Positions 28,207-37,414 are shown, counted from the stretch's first letter. The stretch: 64,000 bases of DNA from Muricauda sp. SCSIO 65647 (GCF_021534965.1 NZ_CP091037.1:3045501-3109500); one strand, 5' to 3'. Numbers and translations are program-made. The notes: generated from the letters alone by a model not told the origin.

Positions 28207-28839
28207 TCACAGCATTCTTCTGGCTGGATTACCAAAATATGTGCCAGATTCCACAATATTTTTGATTACCACGGCCCCTACGCCCAGATGCGTATCATTT
28301 ACGACTGTCAGACGGGGTGAAACGGTGGCTTTAGTGCCCATGAAGATGTTGTCGCCAATATTGGTTCCGCCGCCAATATCAACATGCGGCATGATTGAAC
28401 AATTTTTTCCTATGACCGAATCGTGGCCAACTATGGTATCGAGATTTACAAGACCAAACTCCCCAATGGTAACATTTGAACCTATTTTGGCACCAGGACA
28501 TATAATCGTGCCTTCACCCAGTGTTACATTTTTGCCTATCAGGGTGCCTACAGCCACTAAGGTGAAAAACTTCACCTTTCCTCTAAGGGTTTCGACAATC
28601 TTTATCTTCGCATCGATATCGGCAATGGCAACAAGCGCAAAATCGTCTTTTTTGAACCCAAAGTCATCAATGTTGCCAAGTACTTCATAATCTGACCCTT
28701 TGCCGTCAAGGGCATTGGGATTGTCATCAATATAGCCTTTCAATTCCCAATCTTTTTTTTGGGAAGGGAGGAGTTCAAGATAGCTTTCAAGCTGTCTCCC
28801 AAAACCTCCTGCACCTATAATAAAAAGACGGTTTTTCAT
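28207..28839 (-). CDS. PglD/NeuD-like sugar N- or O-acyltransferase
   Basis: A 210-residue protein with an N-terminal Rossmann-like half (IIGAGGFGRQLESYL) and a left-handed beta-helix of hexapeptide repeats from about residue 95 (LIGKNVTLGEGTIICPGAKI and onward), ending FGNPARRML. PglD acetylates UDP-4-amino-4,6-dideoxy-GlcNAc at N4; NeuD acetylates sialic acid. The probable catalytic His of this branch is in IVGHDSVIG. The PglF- and PglE-like enzymes that would make its acceptor are at 57105-60160. Placement next to a carrier protein raises the chance that it uses an acyl-ACP rather than acetyl-CoA. Confidence 0.87.
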   Translation of the reverse strand: MKNRLFIIGAGGFGRQLESYLELLPSQKKDWELKGYIDDNPNALDGKGSDYEVLGNIDDFGFKKDDFALVAIADIDAKIKIVETLRGKVKFFTLVAVGTLIGKNVTLGEGTIICPGAKIGSNVTIGEFGLVNLDTIVGHDSVIGKNCSIMPHVDIGGGTNIGDNIFMGTKATVSPRLTVVNDTHLGVGAVVIKNIVESGTYFGNPARRML

Positions 28840-28899
28840 TCAGATTTGCGTTTAATTTAATTGCTCTCTTAGGATTTTTAAAAAGAACAAGTTAGTCAT

Positions 28900-29937
28900 T
28901 TAACCGATTAATTTTGTAGCTGGCCTATATAAGCCCCTGAAAAAATGCATAAAGGGGTACATCAATTTTTCCTTATTGAAAATTTTTGTCAGTATTCGAT
29001 AGCCCAGACCATTGAAATCTTTACCTACAAAGTTATTCAATGGATAAGCATTGATCTTTTTGAAACCCTCCAATTTTTCTGGAATGTACTGTATGGGCAA
29101 CCTAGATTTCATTAACCTAACAAGCAAAAAGAAAACAAATGATTGTTGTCGTGTTTTTATACGGCTCTTACATTTTTTGCTCACAGAATCGTTTTCGGGG
29201 ATTTGTTTCAAGATACCGTCAAAGACAAACGTAGCATTCTCGATATCTGATATCAATTTGTGATAATGTTCGGGTTCTTTGCTTGTCATGGCCGAATTAG
29301 GAGTGATCATGTACCGGTACACATCAAGAGGCAATCGGGCCATTCTCTGTGCCTTCATAAACAGTTGGGGGGTCAGAATCGAATCTTCCATCCATCTTCC
29401 TTCGATAAATGACAATCCTGTATTCTCAATGAACTTCCGGTCAATAAGGTACCACCATACCGTGTTCCGGTAATTGTTGTTCGCAATGTATTCGGTGCCC
29501 GTGATTACCGGTGCGCCATCAATATTGAGTTCTTCGATATTGGTATTGGTCTCGAACCAATCTGTTCTTTTGGTTTTGGTAAAAATAAATGCGGCAATGT
29601 CCAATTCCTTTTCCTCGGCGAAATGTAATAATGTACCATAGACATTTCTAGCTATATAATCGTCAGGGTCAACAAAATGGATATATTTTCCCTTGGCCAT
29701 TTTTAGACCTGAGTTGCGTGCCGCCCCCGCACCTCCATTTTCTTTGTCGCAGATGACGATATTGTCGTACTTTCTTTGATATTCTTTTGCGATTTGCAGC
29801 GTGTTGTCTTTTGATTCATCATTCACGATGATGATTTCATAGTCTCTTTTGGGAATGTCCTGCTCGAGAAGACTGTTTAAACACCTTGGAAGGTATTTTT
29901 CCATGTTGTAGGTTGGCAAAATAATGCTTAATCTCAT
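28900..29937 (-). CDS. Family 2 glycosyltransferase
   Basis: A 345-residue GT-A fold transferase. The nucleotide-binding start MRLSIILPTYNMEKYLPRCL, the VNDESKDNT segment near residue 38 and the metal-binding DPDD in HFVDPDDYIA near 92 are diagnostic. It presumably adds one sugar of the repeat unit to the lipid-linked intermediate at the cytosolic face of the inner membrane. It lies 18 bases after the phosphoglycosyl transferase gene on the transcript, so it may add the second sugar, but donor and linkage are unknown. Confidence 0.88.
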   Translation of the reverse strand: MRLSIILPTYNMEKYLPRCLNSLLEQDIPKRDYEIIIVNDESKDNTLQIAKEYQRKYDNIVICDKENGGAGAARNSGLKMAKGKYIHFVDPDDYIARNVYGTLLHFAEEKELDIAAFIFTKTKRTDWFETNTNIEELNIDGAPVITGTEYIANNNYRNTVWWYLIDRKFIENTGLSFIEGRWMEDSILTPQLFMKAQRMARLPLDVYRYMITPNSAMTSKEPEHYHKLISDIENATFVFDGILKQIPENDSVSKKCKSRIKTRQQSFVFFLLVRLMKSRLPIQYIPEKLEGFKKINAYPLNNFVGKDFNGLGYRILTKIFNKEKLMYPFMHFFRGLYRPATKLIG

Positions 29938-29955
29938 GTCAATGATTTGATTTTA

Positions 29956-30561
29956 TCATACGCTTCCTGTAAATCTTTCCATGGTGACCTCGGCAGTGGC
30001 AGAAATACCTTCTGATTTGATAACCTTGAGAAAGGTCAACCATAGTATCTTGAGGTCCAATAAAAAGGAAATATTATCCACATACCAAACATCGAGTTCA
30101 AATTTGCGCTCCCATGAAATGGCATTTCTGCCATTGACCTGTGCCCATCCGGTAATTCCAGGACGTACTTCGTGGCGCCTACCTTGTTCTTTGCTGTACA
30201 AGGGCAGGTATTCGACCAAAAGTGGCCGAGGACCCATCAAGCTCATGTCACCCTTGATCACATTGAGCAATTGCGGAATTTCGTCCAAAGAAGTCTTGCG
30301 TACCACGCTTCCCACTTTGGTGATTCTGTCTTTGTTTGGCAGTAGGTTTCCTTCAGTATCTTTTTTGTCGTTCATGGTCTTGAACTTGATGATGTTGAAA
30401 GTCTTTCCATTCTTGCCAGGTCGTTGTTGAAGGAAAAAAGGTCTACCATCATTGACAACAAATAATAACACCATGACAATCAGGAAAATGGGGAGCAGAA
30501 TCGCAAACCCTATCAAAGCTACTATAAAATCCAAGGTACGCTTTAGAAAATTTCGGTACAT
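29956..30561 (-). CDS. PglC-like initiating phosphoglycosyl transferase
   Basis: A 201-residue small monotopic enzyme that moves a sugar phosphate from UDP-sugar to undecaprenyl phosphate and so starts repeat-unit assembly. An N-terminal re-entrant hydrophobic helix (about 8-35) follows KRTLDF; the core has NIIKFKTMND near 60, KTSLDEIPQLLNVIKGD near 90 and MGPRPLL near 112. The length matches the PglC branch, not the long WbaP branch. The presence of PglD-, PglE- and PglF-like enzymes suggests a diNAc-bacillosamine-type (QuiNAc4N) first sugar, though a FucNAc or GlcNAc start remains possible. A 122-base gap with no recognised promoter box separates it from the wbuB-like gene. Confidence 0.92.
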   Translation of the reverse strand: MYRNFLKRTLDFIVALIGFAILLPIFLIVMVLLFVVNDGRPFFLQQRPGKNGKTFNIIKFKTMNDKKDTEGNLLPNKDRITKVGSVVRKTSLDEIPQLLNVIKGDMSLMGPRPLLVEYLPLYSKEQGRRHEVRPGITGWAQVNGRNAISWERKFELDVWYVDNISFLLDLKILWLTFLKVIKSEGISATAEVTMERFTGSV

Positions 30562-30683
30562 GGGTCGTGTTTCGATTAGGCCCGGTAAAATAACGACATA
30601 TTTTACTCATCATTTCAATTAATGGACAAATCGCTGAAAAAATTGTTCAAAAGGTACAAAAGCACCTATTTGCAATATTTTAA

Positions 30684-31898
30684 TTAGTTCTTCTTGATAA
30701 TCTTTCCGGCTTCTTCTTTGATGATATTATAGGCGTCTGAGGTCAAAAGGGTTTTTTTGAAATAGTTGTAGCCATTCATGCCCATTTCTTCACAACGACC
30801 TCTATTATTGTAGAGGTAGAGAAATTTTTCCTTTAGCTGTTTGTAATTGCCTGCCTCGCCCCAGACCCCAGAATCGTTCTCTTCCAAAATGCTGCCAAAA
30901 TCGGTATTGGTATCAATCGAGGCAAAAATGGGCTTTTTCGCATTATAATAGGCCAGTGCCTTTGATGGAATATTGGGAATGGTGAAATCTTCGCTTAATG
31001 AGATCAAGCCCACATCGGCTATCTGTAAAACTTCGAAATATTCTGCTGCATCCAGTTTTTCGGTTACGAACCTAATGTTTTCAAGCTTTTCTTTTTCGAT
31101 GATTTCTTTAAGCTGTTCATTTCTAGTGCCATGGCCAATAATCATAAAGAAAATGTCTTTGTACTCTTTAAATTCTTTGGCAAGATGGGCAATATTCTCC
31201 ACTTTTTGGGGCAAGCCGATATTGCCACCGTAGATGGCCACAAATTTGCCTTGGGTACCATACTTCTTTTTCAGTGCTGCTATTTCTTCAGATTTCAATA
31301 AGGGTCTGAGCGGGCCCCAATTGGGTAACAAATGGAATTTTTCACCATTCATTTCAGGATTATGCTTCAAGACATAATCAATATTGCCTTGTGACATACA
31401 ACCGATGGAATTGAAGACCTGATAGGTCTTTTTCTCTTGCTTTCTGAAATAATTATAGACAAGGCTGCCTTCTCGCATCAGTCCTAGATCTATGGCATTC
31501 TGCGGAAAGATGTCGCGCATGACCAGGTACAGTGTGGATCCATATTTCTTCTTGAACCAATGGGCAAGTGAAGTGAGGGTAATTGGGGGCGTGGGCATGA
31601 TGACCAGATCAAAATTCAGGTCGATTTTATGTTTTTTCAGGGCCCTTTTGTACTGCCAGGGCAATAGTAGGTTCGCCAGTCCTTTGATAATCTTGCCAGA
31701 ATCAAAAAGTTCAAGGGTCTTTACCCTTATGACTGGTACGCCATTTTCAAGCTCAAGCCCGACATCGTCATCATAATAGGCTGGAGCAATAAGGGTAATG
31801 TCATCGCCCCGTTCATGAAATTCGATGATGAGTTCAGAATAAAGATTTTGCGAATAATGCAAATAAGGTACTGCCAAACCTAGAAATAGTACTCTCAT
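30684..31898 (-). CDS. GT4 glycosyltransferase, WbuB-like (probable L-FucNAc transferase)
   Basis: A 404-residue GT-B transferase. It has the N-terminal acceptor domain with FLGLAVPYLHYSQNLYSELI and the donor domain with FVAIYGGNIGLPQKVENIA near 230 and PNIPSKALAYYNAKKP near 320. WbuB adds L-FucNAc and is regularly encoded next to the UDP-L-FucNAc genes; here it is 9 bases after the capG-like gene, which supports that assignment. The acceptor is unknown. Confidence 0.85.
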   Translation of the reverse strand: MRVLFLGLAVPYLHYSQNLYSELIIEFHERGDDITLIAPAYYDDDVGLELENGVPVIRVKTLELFDSGKIIKGLANLLLPWQYKRALKKHKIDLNFDLVIMPTPPITLTSLAHWFKKKYGSTLYLVMRDIFPQNAIDLGLMREGSLVYNYFRKQEKKTYQVFNSIGCMSQGNIDYVLKHNPEMNGEKFHLLPNWGPLRPLLKSEEIAALKKKYGTQGKFVAIYGGNIGLPQKVENIAHLAKEFKEYKDIFFMIIGHGTRNEQLKEIIEKEKLENIRFVTEKLDAAEYFEVLQIADVGLISLSEDFTIPNIPSKALAYYNAKKPIFASIDTNTDFGSILEENDSGVWGEAGNYKQLKEKFLYLYNNRGRCEEMGMNGYNYFKKTLLTSDAYNIIKEEAGKIIKKN

Positions 31899-31907
31899 AT
31901 GTTTATT

Positions 31908-33044
31908 TTAGTGTTTTGACCAAACCACCCGATTCACATAATCAACATACGAAATGATGATACGTACCACTTTTTCGCTCACATTGGGCATGGTATAGTC
32001 ACTTACTTCCCTGAAGTTTCTATCAGGATTTCTTTTTTGCACTTCCAAAGCTTCCAGTGCCTGTAAGATTCTTTCGGGGCTTAGGCCGACCATCATCACA
32101 GAGGCTTCTTCCATCGCTTCAGGTCTTTCATGCGCCTCCCTAATATTTAATGCTCTAAAGTTGAGAATTGAAGATTCTTCAGAAATGGTACCGCTGTCAG
32201 AAAGAACGGCAAATGAATGGTACTGCAGCGCATTGTAGTCAGAAAACCCCAACGGTTTTAAAAACTGGATATTCTTGTGCGCCTTTACCTTTTTGGCCTC
32301 TAGCATGTTTCGTGTTCGCGGATGTGTAGATACGATTACTGGAAAATCGTACTTTTCAGCAATCTGGTTCAGCGATTCTATGAGCCCTTCAAAATTCTTC
32401 GGATTGTTGATGTTTTCTTCGCGATGGGAAGAAACCACAAAATATTTCTGTTTTTCCAGGCCCAAGTCTTTCAATACGGTAGAGGCCTCAATTTTAGACT
32501 TGAACTGCCCCAACACTTCGTACATAGGGCTTCCCGTTTTGATTACCCTGTCGGGCGGAAGCCCTTCCCTCAGCAAATACTCGCGGGCAATGTCGCTATA
32601 GGTAAGGTTAATATCTGCCACGTGATCGACAATCTTTCTATTGGTCTCTTCAGGTACTCTTTGGTCAAAACAACGGTTGCCGGCCTCCATGTGAAAAACG
32701 GGAATCTTGCGCTTTTTAGCCGGAATGGCACAAAGACAAGAATTGGTATCGCCCAAGACCAAAAAGGCATTGGGCTGTATCTCTTCTAAAAGGGGATCGA
32801 TCTTGATCAAGATTTGCCCTACAGTTTCAGAGGCGTTTTTGCCCGCAGCGTTCAAGAAATGGTCGGGGCGCCGAATGCCCATGTCCTCAAAGAATATTTC
32901 ATTGAGTTCATAGTCATAGTTTTGGCCCGTGTGCACCAGTGTGTGGTCGATGGCCTTGTTGGCATCCAAAGCCTTTAATACGCAGGCAAGGCGAATGATC
33001 TCAGGTCGGGTGCCCACTACGGTAAGTACTTTTAATTTTTTCAA
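31908..33044 (-). CDS. capG: UDP-sugar 2-epimerase, CapG/FnlC-like (UDP-L-FucNAc synthesis)
   Basis: A 378-residue non-hydrolysing 2-epimerase of the WecB fold. Motifs are VGTRPEIIRLACVLKAL at the start, HTGQNYDYELNE near 42, LSDSGTISEES near 280 and RPEAMEEASVMMVG near 310. In the CapE/CapF/CapG pathway it makes UDP-N-acetyl-L-fucosamine from UDP-N-acetyl-L-pneumosamine. It follows capF by 15 bases. A second, more WecB-like epimerase lies at 41624-42757, so this copy is the FucNAc one by neighbourhood and by its HTGQNYDYEL segment. Confidence 0.9.
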   Translation of the reverse strand: MKKLKVLTVVGTRPEIIRLACVLKALDANKAIDHTLVHTGQNYDYELNEIFFEDMGIRRPDHFLNAAGKNASETVGQILIKIDPLLEEIQPNAFLVLGDTNSCLCAIPAKKRKIPVFHMEAGNRCFDQRVPEETNRKIVDHVADINLTYSDIAREYLLREGLPPDRVIKTGSPMYEVLGQFKSKIEASTVLKDLGLEKQKYFVVSSHREENINNPKNFEGLIESLNQIAEKYDFPVIVSTHPRTRNMLEAKKVKAHKNIQFLKPLGFSDYNALQYHSFAVLSDSGTISEESSILNFRALNIREAHERPEAMEEASVMMVGLSPERILQALEALEVQKRNPDRNFREVSDYTMPNVSEKVVRIIISYVDYVNRVVWSKH

Positions 33045-33059
33045 GATTTAGTCTTTTGG

Positions 33060-34208
33060 TTAATGAATTTCAACATCTTCAAAATAGGTGTCCGCATCTT
33101 CAGGATTGTATGGTTCGTTGATCCAGAACAGGGTAATCAACTCGTCATCACCAATATTCGTGATGTTATGGGTATGCCAAATGGGCATATCGACATAGGC
33201 AGGTTCTTTACCGCTCAGTTCATAGTTGATTACTTCTTCAGTACCTATTCTACGCAACTGTATTCTTGCCTTACCTTTGATAACCGCAAACCGCTCCGCT
33301 TTTCGGGTATGAAAATGGTTGCCACGGGTGATACCCGGCACGGTGGTCGAAAAAGAAAATTGTCCACTGGTCTGGGTACGGGCAATCTCCACAAAGCTTC
33401 CTCTTGGGTCGGTATGCTTGGTATATTTTACAGGATAATGGTTTTGGGGCACATAACATCTAAAGGTATTGAACAATGCCTTCTCAAAGGCATTTTCCAA
33501 ATTGGGAAATATACCGGTATCCATATACTCCCTTCGATATTTTTTTAACAACGCCAAAAGTTCAGAGACCTTGATATGGTGATTGGGCTGTATGGTGATT
33601 TCAATACTGTTTTTACCAAGCTTTTGGCCCAATATCCTTTCAAAAATAGCATCGATGAAAACGGCAACCAGTTCATTGATATAGATAAGGCCTACCTCAC
33701 CATCATTGATAATGGTCGCTTCTTCATCATGGGCCACTTTATGGCAAAATGTGGCCACTACCGAATTATAATTAGGTCTTCCAAAAGGACCAAATACATT
33801 GGGAATGGTCAATGATGTGAATTTTCCACCAGTTTTATGCGACCACTCCATAAATTTTGATTTCCCCTCTTTTTTTGACTTTCCATATAGATTGTCACGC
33901 AGTTCTTGTGAGGAAGACGAAAACACGATATGTGGTGTCACCTCTTTTGCATTGCAGGCATTGATCAATTTTGTCACTAGGTCGACATTGGTCTGGTAGA
34001 TGACATTTGGATTTTCGTGACGGTTCATCGCCGCTAGGTGCACTATGGTATCGCATGAAGCCACAAAGGTTTCCAATTGGTCGGGTTCTTCAAAGTAAGA
34101 CCTTTCGAAATTCACTAACTCGACCTCGTCATCCAATGAGAGGGTAGTGTAGAGGTGGTAGCCAACGAAGCCCGCTTGTCCGGTAATGCCTATTTTATGT
34201 TTTTTCAC
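33060..34208 (-). CDS. capF: CapF-like bifunctional reductase with C-terminal cupin
   Basis: A 382-residue SDR-cupin fusion of the UDP-L-FucNAc pathway. The N-terminal Rossmann signature GITGQAGFVGYHLY, the catalytic YGKSKKEGK near 113 and the FGPFGRPNYNSV segment are SDR features. The C-terminal 110 residues form a cupin with the metal-binding GNHFHTRKAERFAVIKG near 310. In CapF the cupin epimerises at C3 and the SDR domain reduces C4 with NADPH. The gene lies between the WxcM-like gene and capG in a tight minus-strand operon. Confidence 0.92.
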   Translation of the reverse strand: MKKHKIGITGQAGFVGYHLYTTLSLDDEVELVNFERSYFEEPDQLETFVASCDTIVHLAAMNRHENPNVIYQTNVDLVTKLINACNAKEVTPHIVFSSSSQELRDNLYGKSKKEGKSKFMEWSHKTGGKFTSLTIPNVFGPFGRPNYNSVVATFCHKVAHDEEATIINDGEVGLIYINELVAVFIDAIFERILGQKLGKNSIEITIQPNHHIKVSELLALLKKYRREYMDTGIFPNLENAFEKALFNTFRCYVPQNHYPVKYTKHTDPRGSFVEIARTQTSGQFSFSTTVPGITRGNHFHTRKAERFAVIKGKARIQLRRIGTEEVINYELSGKEPAYVDMPIWHTHNITNIGDDELITLFWINEPYNPEDADTYFEDVEIH

Positions 34209-34223
34209 GTGTTTATGTGTTAA

Positions 34224-34649
34224 TCATTGCCATTCGGCTTCCCACATGTTCAACGGGAACCTATGGTCATCATCTTTTGATGCTTCCAGGCTAAAATCAG
34301 AGAACACCTGAAGCCTTGAACCTTCTTCAATGGCTTTTATACCAGTGGCATACCCGTTCGAAATGGCCAATACATTGGGCTCATCGGATTTCAATATTAA
34401 TTTGTGGGGAATCAATGCAGATGAGGGACCATCAAAATTATCAACTTTGACCAGATTGATGACAAATGATCCTGCCAAGCAATGAAACCATTTTTTTTCA
34501 TATCGGTGTGCTTGCCAAGCCCTTATGATTTTAGTGTTTACCGGTGCAATTTCGTAAAATCGCACAACTTGGCCCATGTTGAAGTCATTAAAAAAACGTA
34601 AAGCGCCCCTGTCATCGGTAAATTCGTTTCCTTTGATAAGGTCTATCAT
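34224..34649 (-). CDS. WxcM-like cupin sugar isomerase/epimerase-family protein
   Basis: A 141-residue single-domain cupin. The N-terminal DDRGALRFFNDF and AWQAHRYEKKWFHCLAG, with a His near residue 48 and another near 56, resemble the dTDP-4-keto-sugar 3,5-epimerase and 3,4-ketoisomerase families. It is inserted between capE and capF, 6 and 15 bases from each. The canonical three-gene pathway does not need this activity, so it may help an intermediate epimerisation step or act on another sugar. I cannot name its substrate. Confidence 0.78.
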   Translation of the reverse strand: MIDLIKGNEFTDDRGALRFFNDFNMGQVVRFYEIAPVNTKIIRAWQAHRYEKKWFHCLAGSFVINLVKVDNFDGPSSALIPHKLILKSDEPNVLAISNGYATGIKAIEEGSRLQVFSDFSLEASKDDDHRFPLNMWEAEWQ

Positions 34650-34655
34650 GGGTCG

Positions 34656-35660
34656 TTATAGATTTTCCTTGATAAAATCAAGTTTCAAAAGCGTTTGCTT
34701 CAGCTCTTCGTCGGTCAATTGCTTGGTGTTATGTGAGTGATAGTCCTCAATTTTGCTGATATCGGTCTCACCCTCTGAATAATATCGGCTATAGTTCAAA
34801 TCACGGTTATCTGCAGGTATTCGGTAGAAATCGCCCATATCCTCTGCCTTTTGCATTTCTTCTCGGGTACAAAGTGTCTCGTACAGTTTTTCACCATGCC
34901 TTGTGCCGATGACTTTGATGTCACTCTTGGCATTGAAAATATCCCTGATGGCTTCAGCAAGATCGCCAATGGTACTGGCGGGTGCCTTGTTGACAAAAAG
35001 ATCGCCCTGATGGCCATTCTGAAAGGCAAATATGACAAGGTCAACCGCATCTTCGAGCGACATTAAAAAGCGTGTCATATTCGGGTCGGTAACCGTTAAA
35101 GGTTGATTTTCTTGAATCTGTTTCACAAATAGCGGTATGACCGATCCCCTAGAAGCCATCACATTTCCGTACCGTGTGAGGCAGACCGTGGTTTTGTCTT
35201 CGTCTACATTTCGAGAGGCGGCTATGGCCACTTTTTCCATCAAGGCCTTGCTAATGCCCATGGCATTGATAGGGTAGGCCGCCTTGTCGGTACTGAGGCA
35301 GATAATTTTACCTACACCATTTTCTACAGCGGCATCAATGGTATTCTGGGTGCCAAAAACGTTTGTTCTGGCGGCCTCAATTGGGAAAAACTCACACGAA
35401 GGAACCTGTTTTAGGGCAGCTGCATGAAAGACATAATCAACACCGCGCATCGCTCTTGAAATACTATTGTAATCTCGTACATCGCCAATATAAAACTTGA
35501 CTTTCTTGTTTTTGAGGCGATTACGCATATCGTCTTGCTTTTTTTCATCACGACTGAAAATGCGAATCTCTTTGATATCGGTCTCCAAAAAGCGGTTGAG
35601 CACGGCATTGCCAAATGAACCGGTGCCACCTGTTATAAGTAGTGTTTTACCTTCAAACAT
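34656..35660 (-). CDS. capE: CapE-like UDP-GlcNAc 4,6-dehydratase/5-epimerase
   Basis: A 334-residue soluble extended SDR and the first committed enzyme for UDP-L-FucNAc. The dinucleotide loop reads ITGGTGSFGNAVL, and STDKAAYPINAMGISKALME near 125 holds the active site with Met in the usual Tyr position, as in CapE and FlaA1. RHGEKLYETL near 255 is a substrate-binding signature. It heads the capE-WxcM-capF-capG-wbuB run. A TAnnTTTG box lies 20 bases upstream. The PglF-like protein at 58229 is a separate membrane-bound relative. Confidence 0.93.
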   Translation of the reverse strand: MFEGKTLLITGGTGSFGNAVLNRFLETDIKEIRIFSRDEKKQDDMRNRLKNKKVKFYIGDVRDYNSISRAMRGVDYVFHAAALKQVPSCEFFPIEAARTNVFGTQNTIDAAVENGVGKIICLSTDKAAYPINAMGISKALMEKVAIAASRNVDEDKTTVCLTRYGNVMASRGSVIPLFVKQIQENQPLTVTDPNMTRFLMSLEDAVDLVIFAFQNGHQGDLFVNKAPASTIGDLAEAIRDIFNAKSDIKVIGTRHGEKLYETLCTREEMQKAEDMGDFYRIPADNRDLNYSRYYSEGETDISKIEDYHSHNTKQLTDEELKQTLLKLDFIKENL

Positions 35661-35679
35661 GGTTATTGGTTTCTAATTG

Positions 35680-35687
35680 CAAAAGTA
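35680..35687 (-). promoter_or_regulatory. Bacteroidota-type -7 box upstream of capE
   Basis: Minus-strand sequence TACTTTTG matches TAnnTTTG and lies 20 bases before the capE ATG in the 139-base gap behind wzx1. No -33 TTG is found at a good distance. It would give capE and its followers a transcript separate from wzx1. Confidence 0.42.
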
Positions 35688-35799
35688 ACTTCAATATTGT
35701 TCGGTTGAATTTTTTTTGGTGCTTTTGTATCGCTTCTTCGGTGAAACGCACAGTCTTTGACGTAATTTTGGTCAATCTTAAAAAAATGGACAAGGACCT

Positions 35800-37257
35800 T
35801 TATTTTTTTCGTTTAAAGAGTTGTATGATCCTAAGTTTCATTTCTATATATTCTTCAAATTTGACAATCTCGTTAAAAACGAAGAAAACGATCAATCCGG
35901 TCAAAAGCTGAACTATACCTTGCTTATAAAGATGGTTTTCAGTTGTTTCGGGGACCAAGAGTCCGACGCCGTACATGCTGCCAAAAATAAGCAATGCCAT
36001 GAAAAAGTAGGGGCAAATATCTTTTAATTGGGCCTTTACCGTGTATCCAATGAGTTTTTTACTGTATGAACTGTTGATAAAATATTCGGTTATCGAAAAA
36101 ACGATCAGGCCATAGAGCATGACCTCGATACTGAAAAAGGCAGTGATAAAGACCAGTGGAATCAAAATTATTTTTTTGATGATTTCGAGCCGCAAGTATT
36201 TGTCAGAAACCCCTTTGACCACCAATAGATCGAGGTTCAATAAATGCAGAGGGTATAACATACCTGGCACACACAACAGTTGCAGATAGAACACAGAGAC
36301 CCGCCACTTTTCACCGATCAACAGAATGACCACGGGCTCGGCCATGGCGGCCAACATAACCAATGCCGTAAAATTGATAAAGACACTGAATTTCAAGAAT
36401 TTTGAAAATACCGAACGCAATCTTTCTTCATCACTTTGCAAGGTTGACAAAATGGGGAAGCTGATGTTTGTTATGGTCCCCGTGATATAGCCTGACAAGG
36501 GTACTTGAAACTGTTGGGCCTTAGTGTAGAAGCCCAAGGTTCTCGTAGAGAAAAAATACCCGATCAAAAAATAGTAGATGTTGCCATACAAGGCGGTAAT
36601 CAGCTCAGCGAACAACAATTTGTAGCCAAAATTGAGAAGCTCAAGAAAATTCTTTTTTACGAATTTGAACGAAGGTCTCCATTTGTGAACGAACCAGACC
36701 ATCAGCGTTTCGGTGAGGGGTTCACTGACCACAAAGGCTACCAGGCTCCAAATACCGAAACCTGCAAAGGCCAGGGCTAGGGCAACGGCACCACTGATGA
36801 CGGTCGAAAGCACGTTGATGATAGAGGCTGTCTTGAAATCTAGGTGTTTGTCCATCATGGTCAATTGAATGGTCGAAAAAGAGTGAATGATGAGTATTGA
36901 CCCAGTGACATACATCAATTTTGACAAATTGGGCTGGTCGTAGGCCAGGGCAATCGGCTCGGCCAAAATCACCAATAATAGATAGAGTAGGGCACTAAAG
37001 ATAAAATTGGAAACAAACACCGAATTGTAGTCATCGTCGGTGGCATTCTCTTTCTGTATGAGGGCACTGCCCAGCCCTCCATCGGCGATAGTATCTGAAA
37101 TGGACACAATGGCCATGACAATGGCAATGGCACCGAAATCTTCAGGGGTCAATAACCGGGCCAAGATGACATAGACCAAAAATACGGTGCCTTGACTGAA
37201 GATATTCTCGAACAGTGACCAACTGAACCCTTTTATGGCTTGTGATTTTAGGGACAT
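35800..37257 (-). CDS. wzx: Wzx-type flippase (MOP superfamily), copy 1
   Basis: A 485-residue polytopic membrane protein with about 12-14 hydrophobic helices, starting SLKSQAIKGFSWSLFENIFSQG. It moves the completed undecaprenyl-linked repeat unit across the inner membrane. It is paralogous to the protein at 46530-47990: both have ILARLL.P.DFG near residue 30, LLIGEKW near 310 and SIEVMLYGLIVF near 390. It is the first minus-strand gene left of the plus-strand hydrolase/acyltransferase island and ends 139 bases before capE. Confidence 0.93.
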   Translation of the reverse strand: MSLKSQAIKGFSWSLFENIFSQGTVFLVYVILARLLTPEDFGAIAIVMAIVSISDTIADGGLGSALIQKENATDDDYNSVFVSNFIFSALLYLLLVILAEPIALAYDQPNLSKLMYVTGSILIIHSFSTIQLTMMDKHLDFKTASIINVLSTVISGAVALALAFAGFGIWSLVAFVVSEPLTETLMVWFVHKWRPSFKFVKKNFLELLNFGYKLLFAELITALYGNIYYFLIGYFFSTRTLGFYTKAQQFQVPLSGYITGTITNISFPILSTLQSDEERLRSVFSKFLKFSVFINFTALVMLAAMAEPVVILLIGEKWRVSVFYLQLLCVPGMLYPLHLLNLDLLVVKGVSDKYLRLEIIKKIILIPLVFITAFFSIEVMLYGLIVFSITEYFINSSYSKKLIGYTVKAQLKDICPYFFMALLIFGSMYGVGLLVPETTENHLYKQGIVQLLTGLIVFFVFNEIVKFEEYIEMKLRIIQLFKRKK

Positions 37258-37345
37258 TACACCAGAATGGGATTAGATAGAATCACTATTGGAAAAAGAT
37301 AGGTTGACATTGACCGATCAAGTTACACGATCATCAATTGAAGGC

Positions 37346-37353
37346 CAAAAATA
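37346..37353 (-). promoter_or_regulatory. Possible -7 box upstream of wzx copy 1
   Basis: Minus-strand TATTTTTG fits TAnnTTTG and lies 88 bases before the wzx ATG in the divergent gap. Such T-rich matches are easy to get by chance and no -33 element is seen. Confidence 0.3.
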
Positions 37354-37414
37354 GCAATGATTCGATTTAACCACTACTTTTATCGAACAAATGTGCTTTA
37401 TTCTTGTAGAAAGG

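Noticed and set aside
35780-35810. A-run/T-run hairpin at the end of wzx copy 1
   Set aside because: The stem is almost only A-T pairs with a poor GC core; could form by chance in AT-rich DNA.
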